DNA of 64,000 nt, from positions 1 to 64,000 of the forward strand of contig DASVWZ010000089.1 in the NCBI GenBank assembly GCA_036392935.1, in the 5' to 3' direction. The position numbers and the translations under genes are program-made. Below, piece by piece: positions 1 through 7,129 of this stretch. The notes below the pieces were generated by a model. That model ran no database searches. It had not been told where the DNA came from and saw nothing but the letters and a program-made list of their open reading frames with translations. Numbering within the stretch: the stretch's first letter is position 1; each line of letters starts with the position of its first letter. This DNA is from DASVWZ01 sp036392935 (GTDB lineage: Bacteria > Acidobacteriota > Terriglobia > Terriglobales > Acidobacteriaceae).

Positions 1-1
1 C

Positions 2-694
2 AACTGGTCCGCCCAGTTTGGCGAAATGCTGATGCCCAAAGTCGCCAACGGAATCGACCTGGTCTGGAACCTGCATCAGGCGCACTCGGAAAACATCGAG
101 TTCCAGTTCCATCCCAAACTCCTCGGCTCGCGCACCACCACCATTCGCCTGCTCAGTTACATCAACCACGCCAATATGGGGGTCTATAAGAACGCCATTC
201 AGAATTATCTCGATGGCCTCACCCCCACACCAGAAATCGCTGCCCATCCCTGGAAAACCACCATGAAATATGGTTTCGACATCAACGTTGAAAAATTTTT
301 CGCCCACAACATTCGTGGCTTCTCCCGCTGGGGATGGAACGAAGGCCAGCACGAATCTTTCGCTTACACCGAGGACGATGAAACCTTCTCCATCGGAGCC
401 GATGTCTCCGGCGACGCATGGCGCCGGAAATTCGATCGCGTCGGCACTGCATTCGTTACCAACGGCATCTCCGCTTATCACCAGCGCTATCTGCAGCTCG
501 GCGGATTAGGCTTCATCCTCGGCGACGGCGGCCTGAACTACGGCCGCGAAACCATCAGCGAAACTTATTACAACGTCCACGTCTGGCGCGGCCTGTTCGT
601 CAGCCCCAATCTGCAACACATCGACAATCCCGGATACAACCGCGATCGCGGCCCCGTTTGGGTCACCAGCATGCGCTTTCATTTGGAGTTCTAG
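2..694 (+). CDS. Carbohydrate-selective porin (OprB-like), C-terminal part
   Basis: The reading frame is open from the left edge, so the true start lies outside the window and about 230 residues of the C-terminal part are seen. The sequence alternates aromatic and polar residues as in beta-strands, with the series GDGGLNYGRETISETYY near the end and a final phenylalanine (MRFHLEF), typical of outer-membrane barrels. The end resembles OprB-type sugar porins, which passively admit carbohydrates across the outer membrane. The family call is from memory of that C-terminal pattern; another porin family is possible. The trehalase downstream makes a sugar-related role plausible, but the two genes are separated by another gene and by repeats. 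Confidence 0.72.
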   Translation, partial: NWSAQFGEMLMPKVANGIDLVWNLHQAHSENIEFQFHPKLLGSRTTTIRLLSYINHANMGVYKNAIQNYLDGLTPTPEIAAHPWKTTMKYGFDINVEKFFAHNIRGFSRWGWNEGQHESFAYTEDDETFSIGADVSGDAWRRKFDRVGTAFVTNGISAYHQRYLQLGGLGFILGDGGLNYGRETISETYYNVHVWRGLFVSPNLQHIDNPGYNRDRGPVWVTSMRFHLEF

Positions 695-732
695 CCGACG
701 CTGCGATCTCTGAGAACCCCTACCGCACCACC

Positions 733-775
733 GTTGTCATTCCGAACCGCTTTAGCGGTGAGGAATCTTCTGTCA
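733..775. repeat. Short dispersed intergenic repeat with small hairpin
   Basis: The sequence reads like GTCATTCCGAACC followed by a short hairpin (ACCGC, TTTA, GCGGT) and then GAGGAATC. Phrases of this kind recur in intergenic DNA of many acidobacterial genomes. It lies just after the porin gene and has no coding potential that I trust. Function is unknown. Confidence 0.5.
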
Positions 776-811
776 CCAAATCTCACCCGCCTAATTTGCC
801 CGACGCAGCCG

Positions 812-955
812 ACCTCTGTGGCCCTCTGTGCTTCCTCCGTGCCTCTGTGTTAAAGCTTTTGACGTTTTTGCACGCTCTTCGCGTCCTTTGCGCGCCCTTC
901 GTGTTCTTTGCGGTTAAAGATTTTGAATTGCTCTGTGCTCCTCTGTGTAAACGAC
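812..955. repeat. Low-complexity dispersed repeat of the CACAGAGG type
   Basis: On the minus strand this stretch is built of phrases such as CACAGAGG, GCACGGAGG, GGACGCGAAGAG and GAACACGAAGGG, broken by short AT-rich words. Such word-like repeats are scattered through environmental genomes of several phyla and give rise to spurious predicted proteins rich in NTEARRKH-like peptides. Together with the preceding element it fills the gap between the porin and the amidinotransferase gene. A related phrase occurs inside a coding sequence near the right end of the window. Confidence 0.65.
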
Positions 956-1017
956 TTTTCCTTCCCGCCGATTGCTTTTTCCTCCTCACGCCGTGTACAG
1001 TTTCGCTGGAAAATCTG

Positions 1018-1893
1018 ATGACCGAACTGTTCAACGGCCACTCCATGGTCGGCAAGCTCAAGCGGGTGCTCGTGTGCTCGCCACGAGCCGCGGCGTGGGA
1101 ATCACCCGATCATTTCAGCCGCTGGCGCGAGCTCGGCTTTCTCCACGAGCCGAACTTTCAAACCGCTCAAGCGCAGCATGAAGAATTCTGCCGCCAGCTC
1201 GAACGCGCCCGCGCCGAAGTCATTCATCTTCCTGCGACGCCAAACTTGTCGCTCGATGCCGTATACGTCCACGATCCATCGTTCACTACCGATCGCGGCG
1301 CAATCATTCTTCATCCCGGCAAAAAGAATCGTGTCGCCGAAGCCGCATTTCACCTGGAGTGTTATCGCGATCACGGAATCCCCATCGCCGGTGAGATCAA
1401 ATCGCCAGCCATGGCCGAAGGCGGAGACATCGTCTGGCTCTCGCCTCACGCGTTGCTCGTCGGCTCCGGCTATCGCACCAACGAAGCTGGAATATTCCAA
1501 CTGCGTGCACTACTCGAAGACATCGAAGTCTTCGCCGCGCCGCTCCCTTACGGCACGGGCCCGTCAGCCTGCCTTCATCTGATGAGCCTGATCAGCCTGC
1601 TCGATGAGCATACCGTTCTCATCGATCTGCCGTGGGTCGCGGTCGAGACCGTGGAACTGCTCAAGGCGCGGAAGTTCCGCTTCATTGAAGTCGATCCATC
1701 GGAGCGCGACACGCTCGCCTGTAACGTTCTCGCGCTGGGAGAAAAGCGCTTGTTGGCCATTGAGGAAAATGACAAGACGAACGAGAAGCTGCGCCGGGCT
1801 GGGTTCGAAGTATTGACGTTCCCCGGTTCGGAACTCTGCATCAACGGCGGCGGCGGGCCGACCTGTCTCACTCGTCCACTCTTCCGCCGATAG
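1018..1893 (+). CDS. Amidinotransferase / dimethylarginine dimethylaminohydrolase-like protein
   Basis: This 291-residue protein has the pattern of the guanidino-group-modifying superfamily (arginine deiminase, DDAH, amidinotransferases): an N-terminal VLVCSPR, a DAVYVHDPSF segment (acidic substrate-binding position), MAEGGDIVWL (the conserved EGGD), and near the C terminus a cysteine in INGGGGPTCLTRPL, which fits the catalytic nucleophile. The reading frame extends far upstream without a sensible protein, so I chose the ATG that begins MTELFNGH because homology starts there. It probably hydrolyses a guanidino compound in the cytoplasm; the substrate (dimethylarginine, arginine or other) cannot be told. 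It appears monocistronic. Confidence 0.85.
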   Translation: MTELFNGHSMVGKLKRVLVCSPRAAAWESPDHFSRWRELGFLHEPNFQTAQAQHEEFCRQLERARAEVIHLPATPNLSLDAVYVHDPSFTTDRGAIILHPGKKNRVAEAAFHLECYRDHGIPIAGEIKSPAMAEGGDIVWLSPHALLVGSGYRTNEAGIFQLRALLEDIEVFAAPLPYGTGPSACLHLMSLISLLDEHTVLIDLPWVAVETVELLKARKFRFIEVDPSERDTLACNVLALGEKRLLAIEENDKTNEKLRRAGFEVLTFPGSELCINGGGGPTCLTRPLFRR

Positions 1894-2224
1894 GTCGCCC
1901 GCAATTTCGCACTCTTGATGAGTTACCAGCACGCATAACAATGCCGTGGCTAGCTGAAACATGCGCGATTGCCGAGTCGGTTAAACCGTATGATGCTGGA
2001 GAAATATCCGGGCGATGCGCCGGCGCGAAGGGTATTTCCGCCGGAATCCTTCATGGTTTGGATCGTGTTCCCAGGCGACGATTGAAATACAGCTGATTCT
2101 ATGCTTGCGTTCCGCCCGAGCAACTTCGCTCGCCGAAACGCTTTCTTAAGGGCTTTGAACTCCACGGAGCGATCAAGTATGGTCGTTTCATGCGCTGCGG
2201 GTGGGTTTTGGGGTTCGCCGCGCC
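1894..2224. other. Intergenic region without recognised gene
   Basis: About 330 bases between the amidinotransferase and trehalase genes. An imperfect inverted repeat (GAAATATCC paired with GGTATTTCC around a GC-rich centre) lies near position 2000-2041. No tRNA, small gene or clear promoter was recognised. Confidence 0.4.
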
Positions 2225-3916
2225 ATGAAGAGAAACGCTCTCAGTTCGGCGGCTGTCGTCGTGTTGATTGGCACTGTTTGCTGGTGCGCACAGCGTGAAG
2301 CCGCTGCGACCTCTTCGCAAGACAAAGGGAAGGTGATCGCAATCCTCGACTACATTTCTGACAGCTGGAACACTTTGACGCGATCCACGACGACCTGCGA
2401 TGGGATCAGCGACATCAAGCTGGTTGAGGCCGAGAGACTTTACCTTCCGGCAGATTTTCCGGTTCCCAATCAGCTTAAGAATCTGCATGGTTGCAATGTG
2501 AGCGTCGCTCCGTTGCCGTTTGTGATTCGCGCGCCGGGACAAGTCGGCGCGAACGGCATCAAGCCGCCAGGATTGCTGTTTCTGGAAAACCCGTATGTTG
2601 TGCCGGGCGGGCGATTCAACGAGATGTATGGTTGGGACAGTTATTTCATCATCCGGGGATTGATCAACGCCGGGAAGATCGATCTGGCGAAAGGGATGGT
2701 TGAGAACTTCTTCTTCGAGATCGAGCATTATGGCGCGGTGCTGAACGCGAACCGGACTTATTATCTGACGCGTTCGCAGCCGCCGTTTCTGAGTTCGATG
2801 GTTCTAACCGTGGATGAGGCGGAGAAGAAACGCGGGCATGAAGACCGAGCGTGGTTGGAAAAAGCTTACCGCTACATTGAGCGCGATTACCAGATGTGGA
2901 CGCGCGAGCCGCATCTGGCGGGAACGACGGGATTGTCGCGGTATTACGACTTTGGCGAAGGTCCGGTGCCAGAAGGATTGCACGATGAGGTCGATTATTA
3001 CAACGATGTGCTCGCATACTTTCTGCGGGAAGATCCGCGGAGCCGATATCTGGTGGGAGCGAAAAGCCAGAGCGAGTTGCCGCATCCGGAGTATGCGGCG
3101 AAGGTCTGCGATGGCAAGCGAGTTGCAATGAATACGCCGTGCGAATCGGCGAAGTATGTGAGTTTGAGTCCGGAATATTACAAAGGCGATCGCAGCATGC
3201 GCGAATCCGGATTCGATATCAGCTTTCGCTTTGGGCCTTACGGAGCGGAAGCCGATCGTTTTGCGCCAGTTTGCCTGAACAGTTTGCTCTACAAGGTTGA
3301 AACGGACATGCAGCAGATCAGCGAGCAACTGGGGGAGAAAAAATCCGCGGAAGAATGGCGGCGGCGCGCGCAAGAAAGACGAAAGTCAGTTCAGGATTTG
3401 ATGTGGAACCAAGAGCGCGGAATGTTTTTTGACTACGATTTTGAAAACAAGAAACAATCGACGTACGAATATGCGACGACGTTTTATCCATTGTGGGCGG
3501 GAATCGCGACACCGGAGCAGGCGCAGGCGGTAGAAAAAAATCTCGGCGTGTTCGAGCATCAGGGCGGCCTGGCGATGAGCACGAAAGAGACCGGCGTGCA
3601 GTGGGATTATCCGTATGGATGGGCGCCGATCCAGTTGCTCGCGGTCGAAGGGTTGCGACGTTACGGATACAATGCCGATGCCGACCGGATTTCATATAAA
3701 TTCCTTTCCATGGTGCTGGCCAACTTCGAACGCGACGGCAATTTGCGCGAAAAATATAACGTGGTCACCGATTCGTCGAACGTGGAAGTTGCCGAAGGAT
3801 ACCGCGGAAATATCATCGGCTTCGGCTGGACCAACGCGGTTTTTCTTGAGCTGCTGAAGCAGCTGCCGCCGGACGCCGCGAGCCGGCTCAAAGGTCAAAA
3901 AAATCAGCCGAAGTAG
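2225..3916 (+). CDS. treA: Periplasmic trehalase (glycoside hydrolase family 37)
   Basis: The protein (about 563 residues) hydrolyses alpha,alpha-trehalose to two glucose molecules. Both family signatures are present: PGGRFNEMYGWDSYF near residue 120 and QWDYPYGWAP near residue 460. A hydrophobic N-terminal stretch (SSAAVVVLIGTVCWC) after MKRN looks like a signal or lipoprotein-type export sequence, so it probably acts in the periplasm. I start at the second ATG, which leaves the signal peptide properly N-terminal; an in-frame ATG 24 bases upstream would add eight residues. Its length matches bacterial periplasmic trehalases. No neighbouring trehalose uptake or synthesis genes are in the window. 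Confidence 0.93.
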   Translation: MKRNALSSAAVVVLIGTVCWCAQREAAATSSQDKGKVIAILDYISDSWNTLTRSTTTCDGISDIKLVEAERLYLPADFPVPNQLKNLHGCNVSVAPLPFVIRAPGQVGANGIKPPGLLFLENPYVVPGGRFNEMYGWDSYFIIRGLINAGKIDLAKGMVENFFFEIEHYGAVLNANRTYYLTRSQPPFLSSMVLTVDEAEKKRGHEDRAWLEKAYRYIERDYQMWTREPHLAGTTGLSRYYDFGEGPVPEGLHDEVDYYNDVLAYFLREDPRSRYLVGAKSQSELPHPEYAAKVCDGKRVAMNTPCESAKYVSLSPEYYKGDRSMRESGFDISFRFGPYGAEADRFAPVCLNSLLYKVETDMQQISEQLGEKKSAEEWRRRAQERRKSVQDLMWNQERGMFFDYDFENKKQSTYEYATTFYPLWAGIATPEQAQAVEKNLGVFEHQGGLAMSTKETGVQWDYPYGWAPIQLLAVEGLRRYGYNADADRISYKFLSMVLANFERDGNLREKYNVVTDSSNVEVAEGYRGNIIGFGWTNAVFLELLKQLPPDAASRLKGQKNQPK

Positions 3917-4000
3917 CCCCTTGTCTACCCGCCAAATTATGCGTTTTTTGTCGGGGGGGGACCCCCCACCCCCCATTTTTTTAATCTATTCTTATCAATA

Positions 4001-4076
4001 GGTTAGCGGGAGCGTTCCCGCCAGATCTATGAATTTAAAGGGGTTAGAGGTAAAATCTTGTAAACAAAAGAGTTAG
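4001..4076 (+). repeat. Copy A of a ~76-bp inverted-pair repeat element
   Basis: The core starts GGTTAGCGGGAGCG and contains a GCGGGAGCGTTCCCGC palindrome, then CCAGATCTATG, an ATTTAAAGGGGTTA segment and an AAACAAA...GAGTTAG end. An almost identical copy lies on the opposite strand at 35841-35916. In both copies a run of G/C homopolymers lies on the same side (here 3951-3977). It lies in the non-coding gap between the trehalase and FKBP genes. Nothing in it looks coding. Confidence 0.75.
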
Positions 4077-4486
4077 GTCCGGTCCTTCGCTGTTCGTCCT
4101 GCGTCGTTCGCCGTCCCGGCAAAACGCCCACACGCCGCACGTTACCGTCGCGCCGACCCTGTCAGCCGGTTGCGCTAGTTGTCAAAGATCAGAGAATACC
4201 CACTTCAATTCTGAGGAAATGGAAAAGTGAGGTCAAGAGGAAAAATTGTCAAGCGGCCGAGGACATGCCCATACTTGGGGTTATGGATGAGCCAGCGGTT
4301 CGGAAACGCAAGGTCCCCGTTCGGTCGCTTCGTTGCCGTGCTCCTTGCTCACTCAGGGCAGGCTCTCCGCTCGCTCGCTGAGGCTACGCTTCGGGTGGGG
4401 AGGACAGTGGCTGGGGAGATGGCAGCGGCACGGCTGGTGGCCGTGCCGTCCATGTGCCCGGATGGGCGCCTTGAGTCAGACCTTTT
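4077..4486. other. Intergenic DNA with a GC-rich hairpin
   Basis: This stretch between the repeat element and the FKBP gene has no credible gene. It contains a perfect 8-bp stem hairpin (GGCACGGC, loop TGGTG, GCCGTGCC) at 4427-4447, a type of intergenic hairpin common in Acidobacteriota. It also holds a degenerate version of the AAGGTCC...CGGTCGCT repeat phrase seen again near 5069. Confidence 0.5.
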
Positions 4487-4909
4487 TTACTTTACGCCCA
4501 GCAGTTCCACGTCGAAGACCAGCGTGGCGTTTGGCGGAATGACGCCACCGGCTCCGCGGGCGCCGTAGCCAAGCTCTGGCGGGATGCGCAACTGGCGCTT
4601 GCCGCCGACTTTCATGCCGGCGACGCCTTCGTCCCAGCCTTTAATAACCTGGCCGGCGCCGAGGTGAAACTCGAAGGGCTGTTTGCCCACTGAGCTGTCG
4701 AATTTCTTGCCGTCGGTGAGCCAACCGGTGTAATTCACTTTGACGGTTTGACCGGCTTTGGCGGTGTCGCCGGTGCCAGTCTTGATGTCCCAGTATTGCA
4801 GGCCGTCAGGAGTTTTGGTTCCGTCGCCGGTGACTTTGGTTGGTCCCTGGGCGAAGACGGTGATTGCGGCTAGTGAGACCAAGCCGGCCAGTAAGGCGAG
4901 TTTCAGCAT
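4487..4909 (-). CDS. Secreted FKBP-type peptidyl-prolyl cis-trans isomerase
   Basis: This is a 140-residue protein with an N-terminal signal peptide (LALLAGLVSLAAITVFAQ) followed by one complete FKBP domain. Family landmarks are VNYTGWLTDGKKFDSS, the FHLGAGQVIKGWDEG segment that forms the active-site floor, GGKRQLRIPPELGYG, and the C-terminal PPNATLVFDVELL. It should assist folding of proline-containing proteins in the periplasm. It has no dimerisation domain of the FkpA type, so it is a minimal single-domain member. The gene seems monocistronic. Confidence 0.93.
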   Translation of the reverse strand: MLKLALLAGLVSLAAITVFAQGPTKVTGDGTKTPDGLQYWDIKTGTGDTAKAGQTVKVNYTGWLTDGKKFDSSVGKQPFEFHLGAGQVIKGWDEGVAGMKVGGKRQLRIPPELGYGARGAGGVIPPNATLVFDVELLGVK

Positions 4910-5030
4910 GAAGAATGCTCCTTGAATTTTTAGTTTTGCTGCGTCTGGATAGTGTGCCAGAAAAAGCGCGCGGCGGGAGAAATTTGTGGCGGGTCGTGGG
5001 TGGGTCTCTCTGTCGAGGTTCGTGCCGCCG

Positions 5031-5061
5031 GTCGTCAGTCGTCAGTCGTCGGTCGTCAGTC
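5031..5061. repeat. GTCAGTCGTC microsatellite-like repeat
   Basis: A run of GTCGTCAGTC / GTCAGTCGTC units lies directly upstream of a second repeat phrase. On the minus strand it would read DDRRLTTDDRR, a hallmark of spurious predicted proteins in many environmental genomes. Function is unknown. It lies in the 375-bp gap between the FKBP and Dps-like genes. Confidence 0.6.
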
Positions 5062-5068
5062 AAACGCA

Positions 5069-5130
5069 AGGTCCCTCGACTGCGGTGATCGCCCGCGTTG
5101 CGAGCGATCATCCTGGCTCGGGATGACAGT
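5069..5130. repeat. Dispersed repeat ending GGGATGACAGT
   Basis: The phrase opens AAGGTCCCTCGACTGCG and closes CTGGCTCGGGATGACAG, with an internal GATCGC...GCGATC complementarity able to form a hairpin. Phrases of this type are repeatedly found in acidobacterial intergenic DNA; a related one in reverse orientation is near 29700. No coding role is evident. Confidence 0.5.
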
Positions 5131-5284
5131 GGTGAGGGTCGTTTTCGAGCAAGCGGCAAGATGAGGGCAATGGCCTTCCGCCCATCAAGATGCGCCGCGC
5201 GACGTTGGCGTAGAATGAGTCATCCAAAAGCCAGCCAGCCGACGTGCCCACGCCGAATCCAGACTGGCCACGAAAGGAGAATTC

Positions 5285-5911
5285 ATGGCGAAAAAGAACA
5301 ATAACAATAATGTAAAAGCCAACGACAGAGTTTCCGCACAGCCACACTTCCATCAGAGAGCAGCAGAAATCCAGCAATACGGGACCGTAAGCCACATGCT
5401 TCCGCTGGAACTGTTAGAGCCGGTGCGACTGGAGATGACCGAGCAACTGAACCAACTGCTGGCCGACACCATGACGCTGCGCGATCTATACAAGAAGTCG
5501 CACTGGCAGGTGGCGGGGCCGACGTTTTATCAGCTGCATTTGTTGTTCGACAAGCATTTTGACGAGCAGTCGGAGCTGGTTGATTTGATAGCCGAGCGGA
5601 TTCAGTTGCTCGGCGGCATCAGCATTGCGATGGCAGCGGATGTCGCCGAGGTGACGCAAATTGAGCGGCCACCGCGAGGACGCGAAGAGGTTCCGGTGCA
5701 GCTTTCGCGGCTGCTGGACGCGCACCAGGTGATTATTCGGCAGTGCCGCACGCTGGCCGAACGCGCCGAGAAACTGGGCGACCAGGGCACGAACGATCTG
5801 GTGGTGAGCGATGTGCTGCGGCGGAATGAGTTGCAGACATGGTTCGTGAGCGAACATCTGGTGGATGTGCCGCTGGCGGACACGAAACGGCCGTCGGTGA
5901 CGGCGGCGTAG
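5285..5911 (+). CDS. dps: Dps-like DNA-protecting ferritin
   Basis: The 208-residue protein matches the Dps / ferritin-like four-helix family: LLADTMTLRDLYKKSHWQVAGP and LHLLFDKHFDEQSELVDLIAERI carry the conserved His, Asp and Glu positions of the inter-subunit ferroxidase site (KSHWQV, FDKHFDEQ), followed by the ELQTWFVSEHL helix. Such proteins store iron using peroxide and coat DNA under stress. The N terminus is longer than in E. coli Dps and begins with a Lys/Asn-rich tail (MAKKNNNNNVKAND), which may bind DNA. A strong ribosome binding site (GAAAGGAG) precedes the ATG, and a clear terminator follows. Confidence 0.9.
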   Translation: MAKKNNNNNVKANDRVSAQPHFHQRAAEIQQYGTVSHMLPLELLEPVRLEMTEQLNQLLADTMTLRDLYKKSHWQVAGPTFYQLHLLFDKHFDEQSELVDLIAERIQLLGGISIAMAADVAEVTQIERPPRGREEVPVQLSRLLDAHQVIIRQCRTLAERAEKLGDQGTNDLVVSDVLRRNELQTWFVSEHLVDVPLADTKRPSVTAA

Positions 5912-5935
5912 AGTTTAAATTCGGAACGAAAGGCC

Positions 5936-5970
5936 GCGGAGCCGACGCAGGTTGGCTCTGCTTTTTTTTT
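5936..5970 (+). terminator. Rho-independent terminator of the Dps-like gene
   Basis: An 11-bp stem (GCGGAGCCGAC with GTTGGCTCTGC, one or two G-U pairs) is capped by a GCAG loop and followed by nine T residues. It lies 24 bases after the stop codon. Confidence 0.88.
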
Positions 5971-6047
5971 GCGCAGGCTTTCCTGGTCATTTTTCGCCGC
6001 GAGTTTTCCGGGCTGATACAATGGCCGCATTCACGGAAAACTAGCTT

Positions 6048-6494
6048 ATGGCTTGTCCATTTTTCATGCCGACGAGCAGGTTCGATGACGGTGGATGGAT
6101 ACATCCGTCACGCTTACCGCTGGGCGCGGGATGGAAAGGCCATTGCTGCGCGCCCGGCCATGAAGGCGTGGAGCCCGAGGCGGACGAATTGCGCGAGTGG
6201 TGCAATATGGGGTATGCCTCGGGCTGCGGCCGGCGTCCGAAAGAGAATTCGAACGATGCGGTGCGATTTGCCGTAACCCGCGACTCGGCATCGCAGGTGA
6301 ATATTTTGTATTCGATCGAGACCGCGCATCTTCCCGCGGGGCACGGAACGCTGGAATACGATTTGGCCGGGCAACGGTTTACGACTTCGCTTGCCGACGC
6401 ACGGATTTTGAAAATGGCCGAGTGTTTCTTGCAGTCGCATCTGGCGCGAAGAGCGTCACCAAATCCCGGAAATTCGCCGAGCACAAGTTCATGA
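6048..6494 (+). CDS. Conserved cysteine-containing hypothetical protein
   Basis: A 148-residue cytoplasmic protein with no signal peptide. Its N-terminal third is rich in Cys and His (ACPFFMP, GHCCAPGHEG, EWCNMGYASGC), which suggests a metal or iron-sulfur site, followed by a less conserved alpha/beta part and a C-terminal CFLQSHLARR. I recall similar acidobacterial proteins beginning ACPFF, but no named family. The stop codon overlaps the start of the thioesterase gene (ATGA), implying translational coupling. Function unknown; a small redox or metal-binding role is only a guess. Confidence 0.7.
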   Translation: MACPFFMPTSRFDDGGWIHPSRLPLGAGWKGHCCAPGHEGVEPEADELREWCNMGYASGCGRRPKENSNDAVRFAVTRDSASQVNILYSIETAHLPAGHGTLEYDLAGQRFTTSLADARILKMAECFLQSHLARRASPNPGNSPSTSS

Positions 6495-6994
6495 CTACGC
6501 ACGACCCATTGCTGCCTCGTCCGGTGAGCGATTCGCAGTCGGAGATGGCCGAGATCGTTCTGCCTAATGATGCCAACCCGCTGGGATCGCTGCTTGGCGG
6601 CAGGTTGATGCACTGGATCGATCTGGCGGGCGCGCTGGCGGCGCACCGGCACGCGCGTAGTTATGTAGTGACGGCATCGATCGATCATTTGGATTTTCTG
6701 GTGCCGGTAAAGGTGGGAGACCTGGTGATTCTGCGCTCGTCGGTGAACCGGGCTTACAGAACGTCAATGGAAGTGGGCGTGAAGGTGTGGGTGGAGAGCT
6801 ACGTGAAGGACGATTGCAAGCACGTGAGCTCGGCATATTTGACGTTTGTTGCCGTGGACAAAGCCGGGAATCGGGTGCCGATACCGCCAGTGGTGCCGGA
6901 AACCGAAGAGCAAAAACGCAGATATGAAGATGCCGGCGTGCGGCGGGAGATCCGGCGGGCGCATCTGGAGCGGCGCACGCGAGTTGCGCGCTAG
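6491..6994 (+). CDS. Acyl-CoA thioesterase (hotdog fold, YciA/BACH-like)
   Basis: The 167-residue protein has the hallmarks of the acyl-CoA thioester hydrolase family: PNDANPLGSLLGGRLMHWIDLAGALAA (the Asn-x-x-G-x-x-x-GG motif with catalytic Asp), the beta-strand VVTASIDHLDFLVPVKVGDLV and a RTSMEVGVKVWVE strand. These enzymes hydrolyse acyl-CoA esters in the cytoplasm. Homology begins at the ATG giving MTTHDPLLPRP, so I use this start although the frame is open much further upstream. It overlaps the preceding gene by an ATGA. The C terminus is basic (RREIRRAHLERRTRVAR). Confidence 0.9.
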   Translation: MTTHDPLLPRPVSDSQSEMAEIVLPNDANPLGSLLGGRLMHWIDLAGALAAHRHARSYVVTASIDHLDFLVPVKVGDLVILRSSVNRAYRTSMEVGVKVWVESYVKDDCKHVSSAYLTFVAVDKAGNRVPIPPVVPETEEQKRRYEDAGVRREIRRAHLERRTRVAR

Positions 6995-7129
6995 CCAAGA
7001 ACCTTGGTGCGGAACGAAAGTCGCTGGGGTGTGACGGTCATCACATCGGATGGTTGGGCGGAAGCCGGATAATCTTCGTTTACCCGGACAACATCGCTAC
7101 TCGGACAACATCTTTACTCGGATAACATC

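Noticed and set aside
783..1061. Minus-strand frames reading NTEARRKHRG-like peptides
   Set aside because: These are spurious products of the dispersed CACAGAGG repeat.
4227..4568. Plus-strand 113-codon frame opposite the FKBP gene
   Set aside because: It spans a known-type intergenic hairpin and runs antisense into the FKBP gene; no ribosome site.
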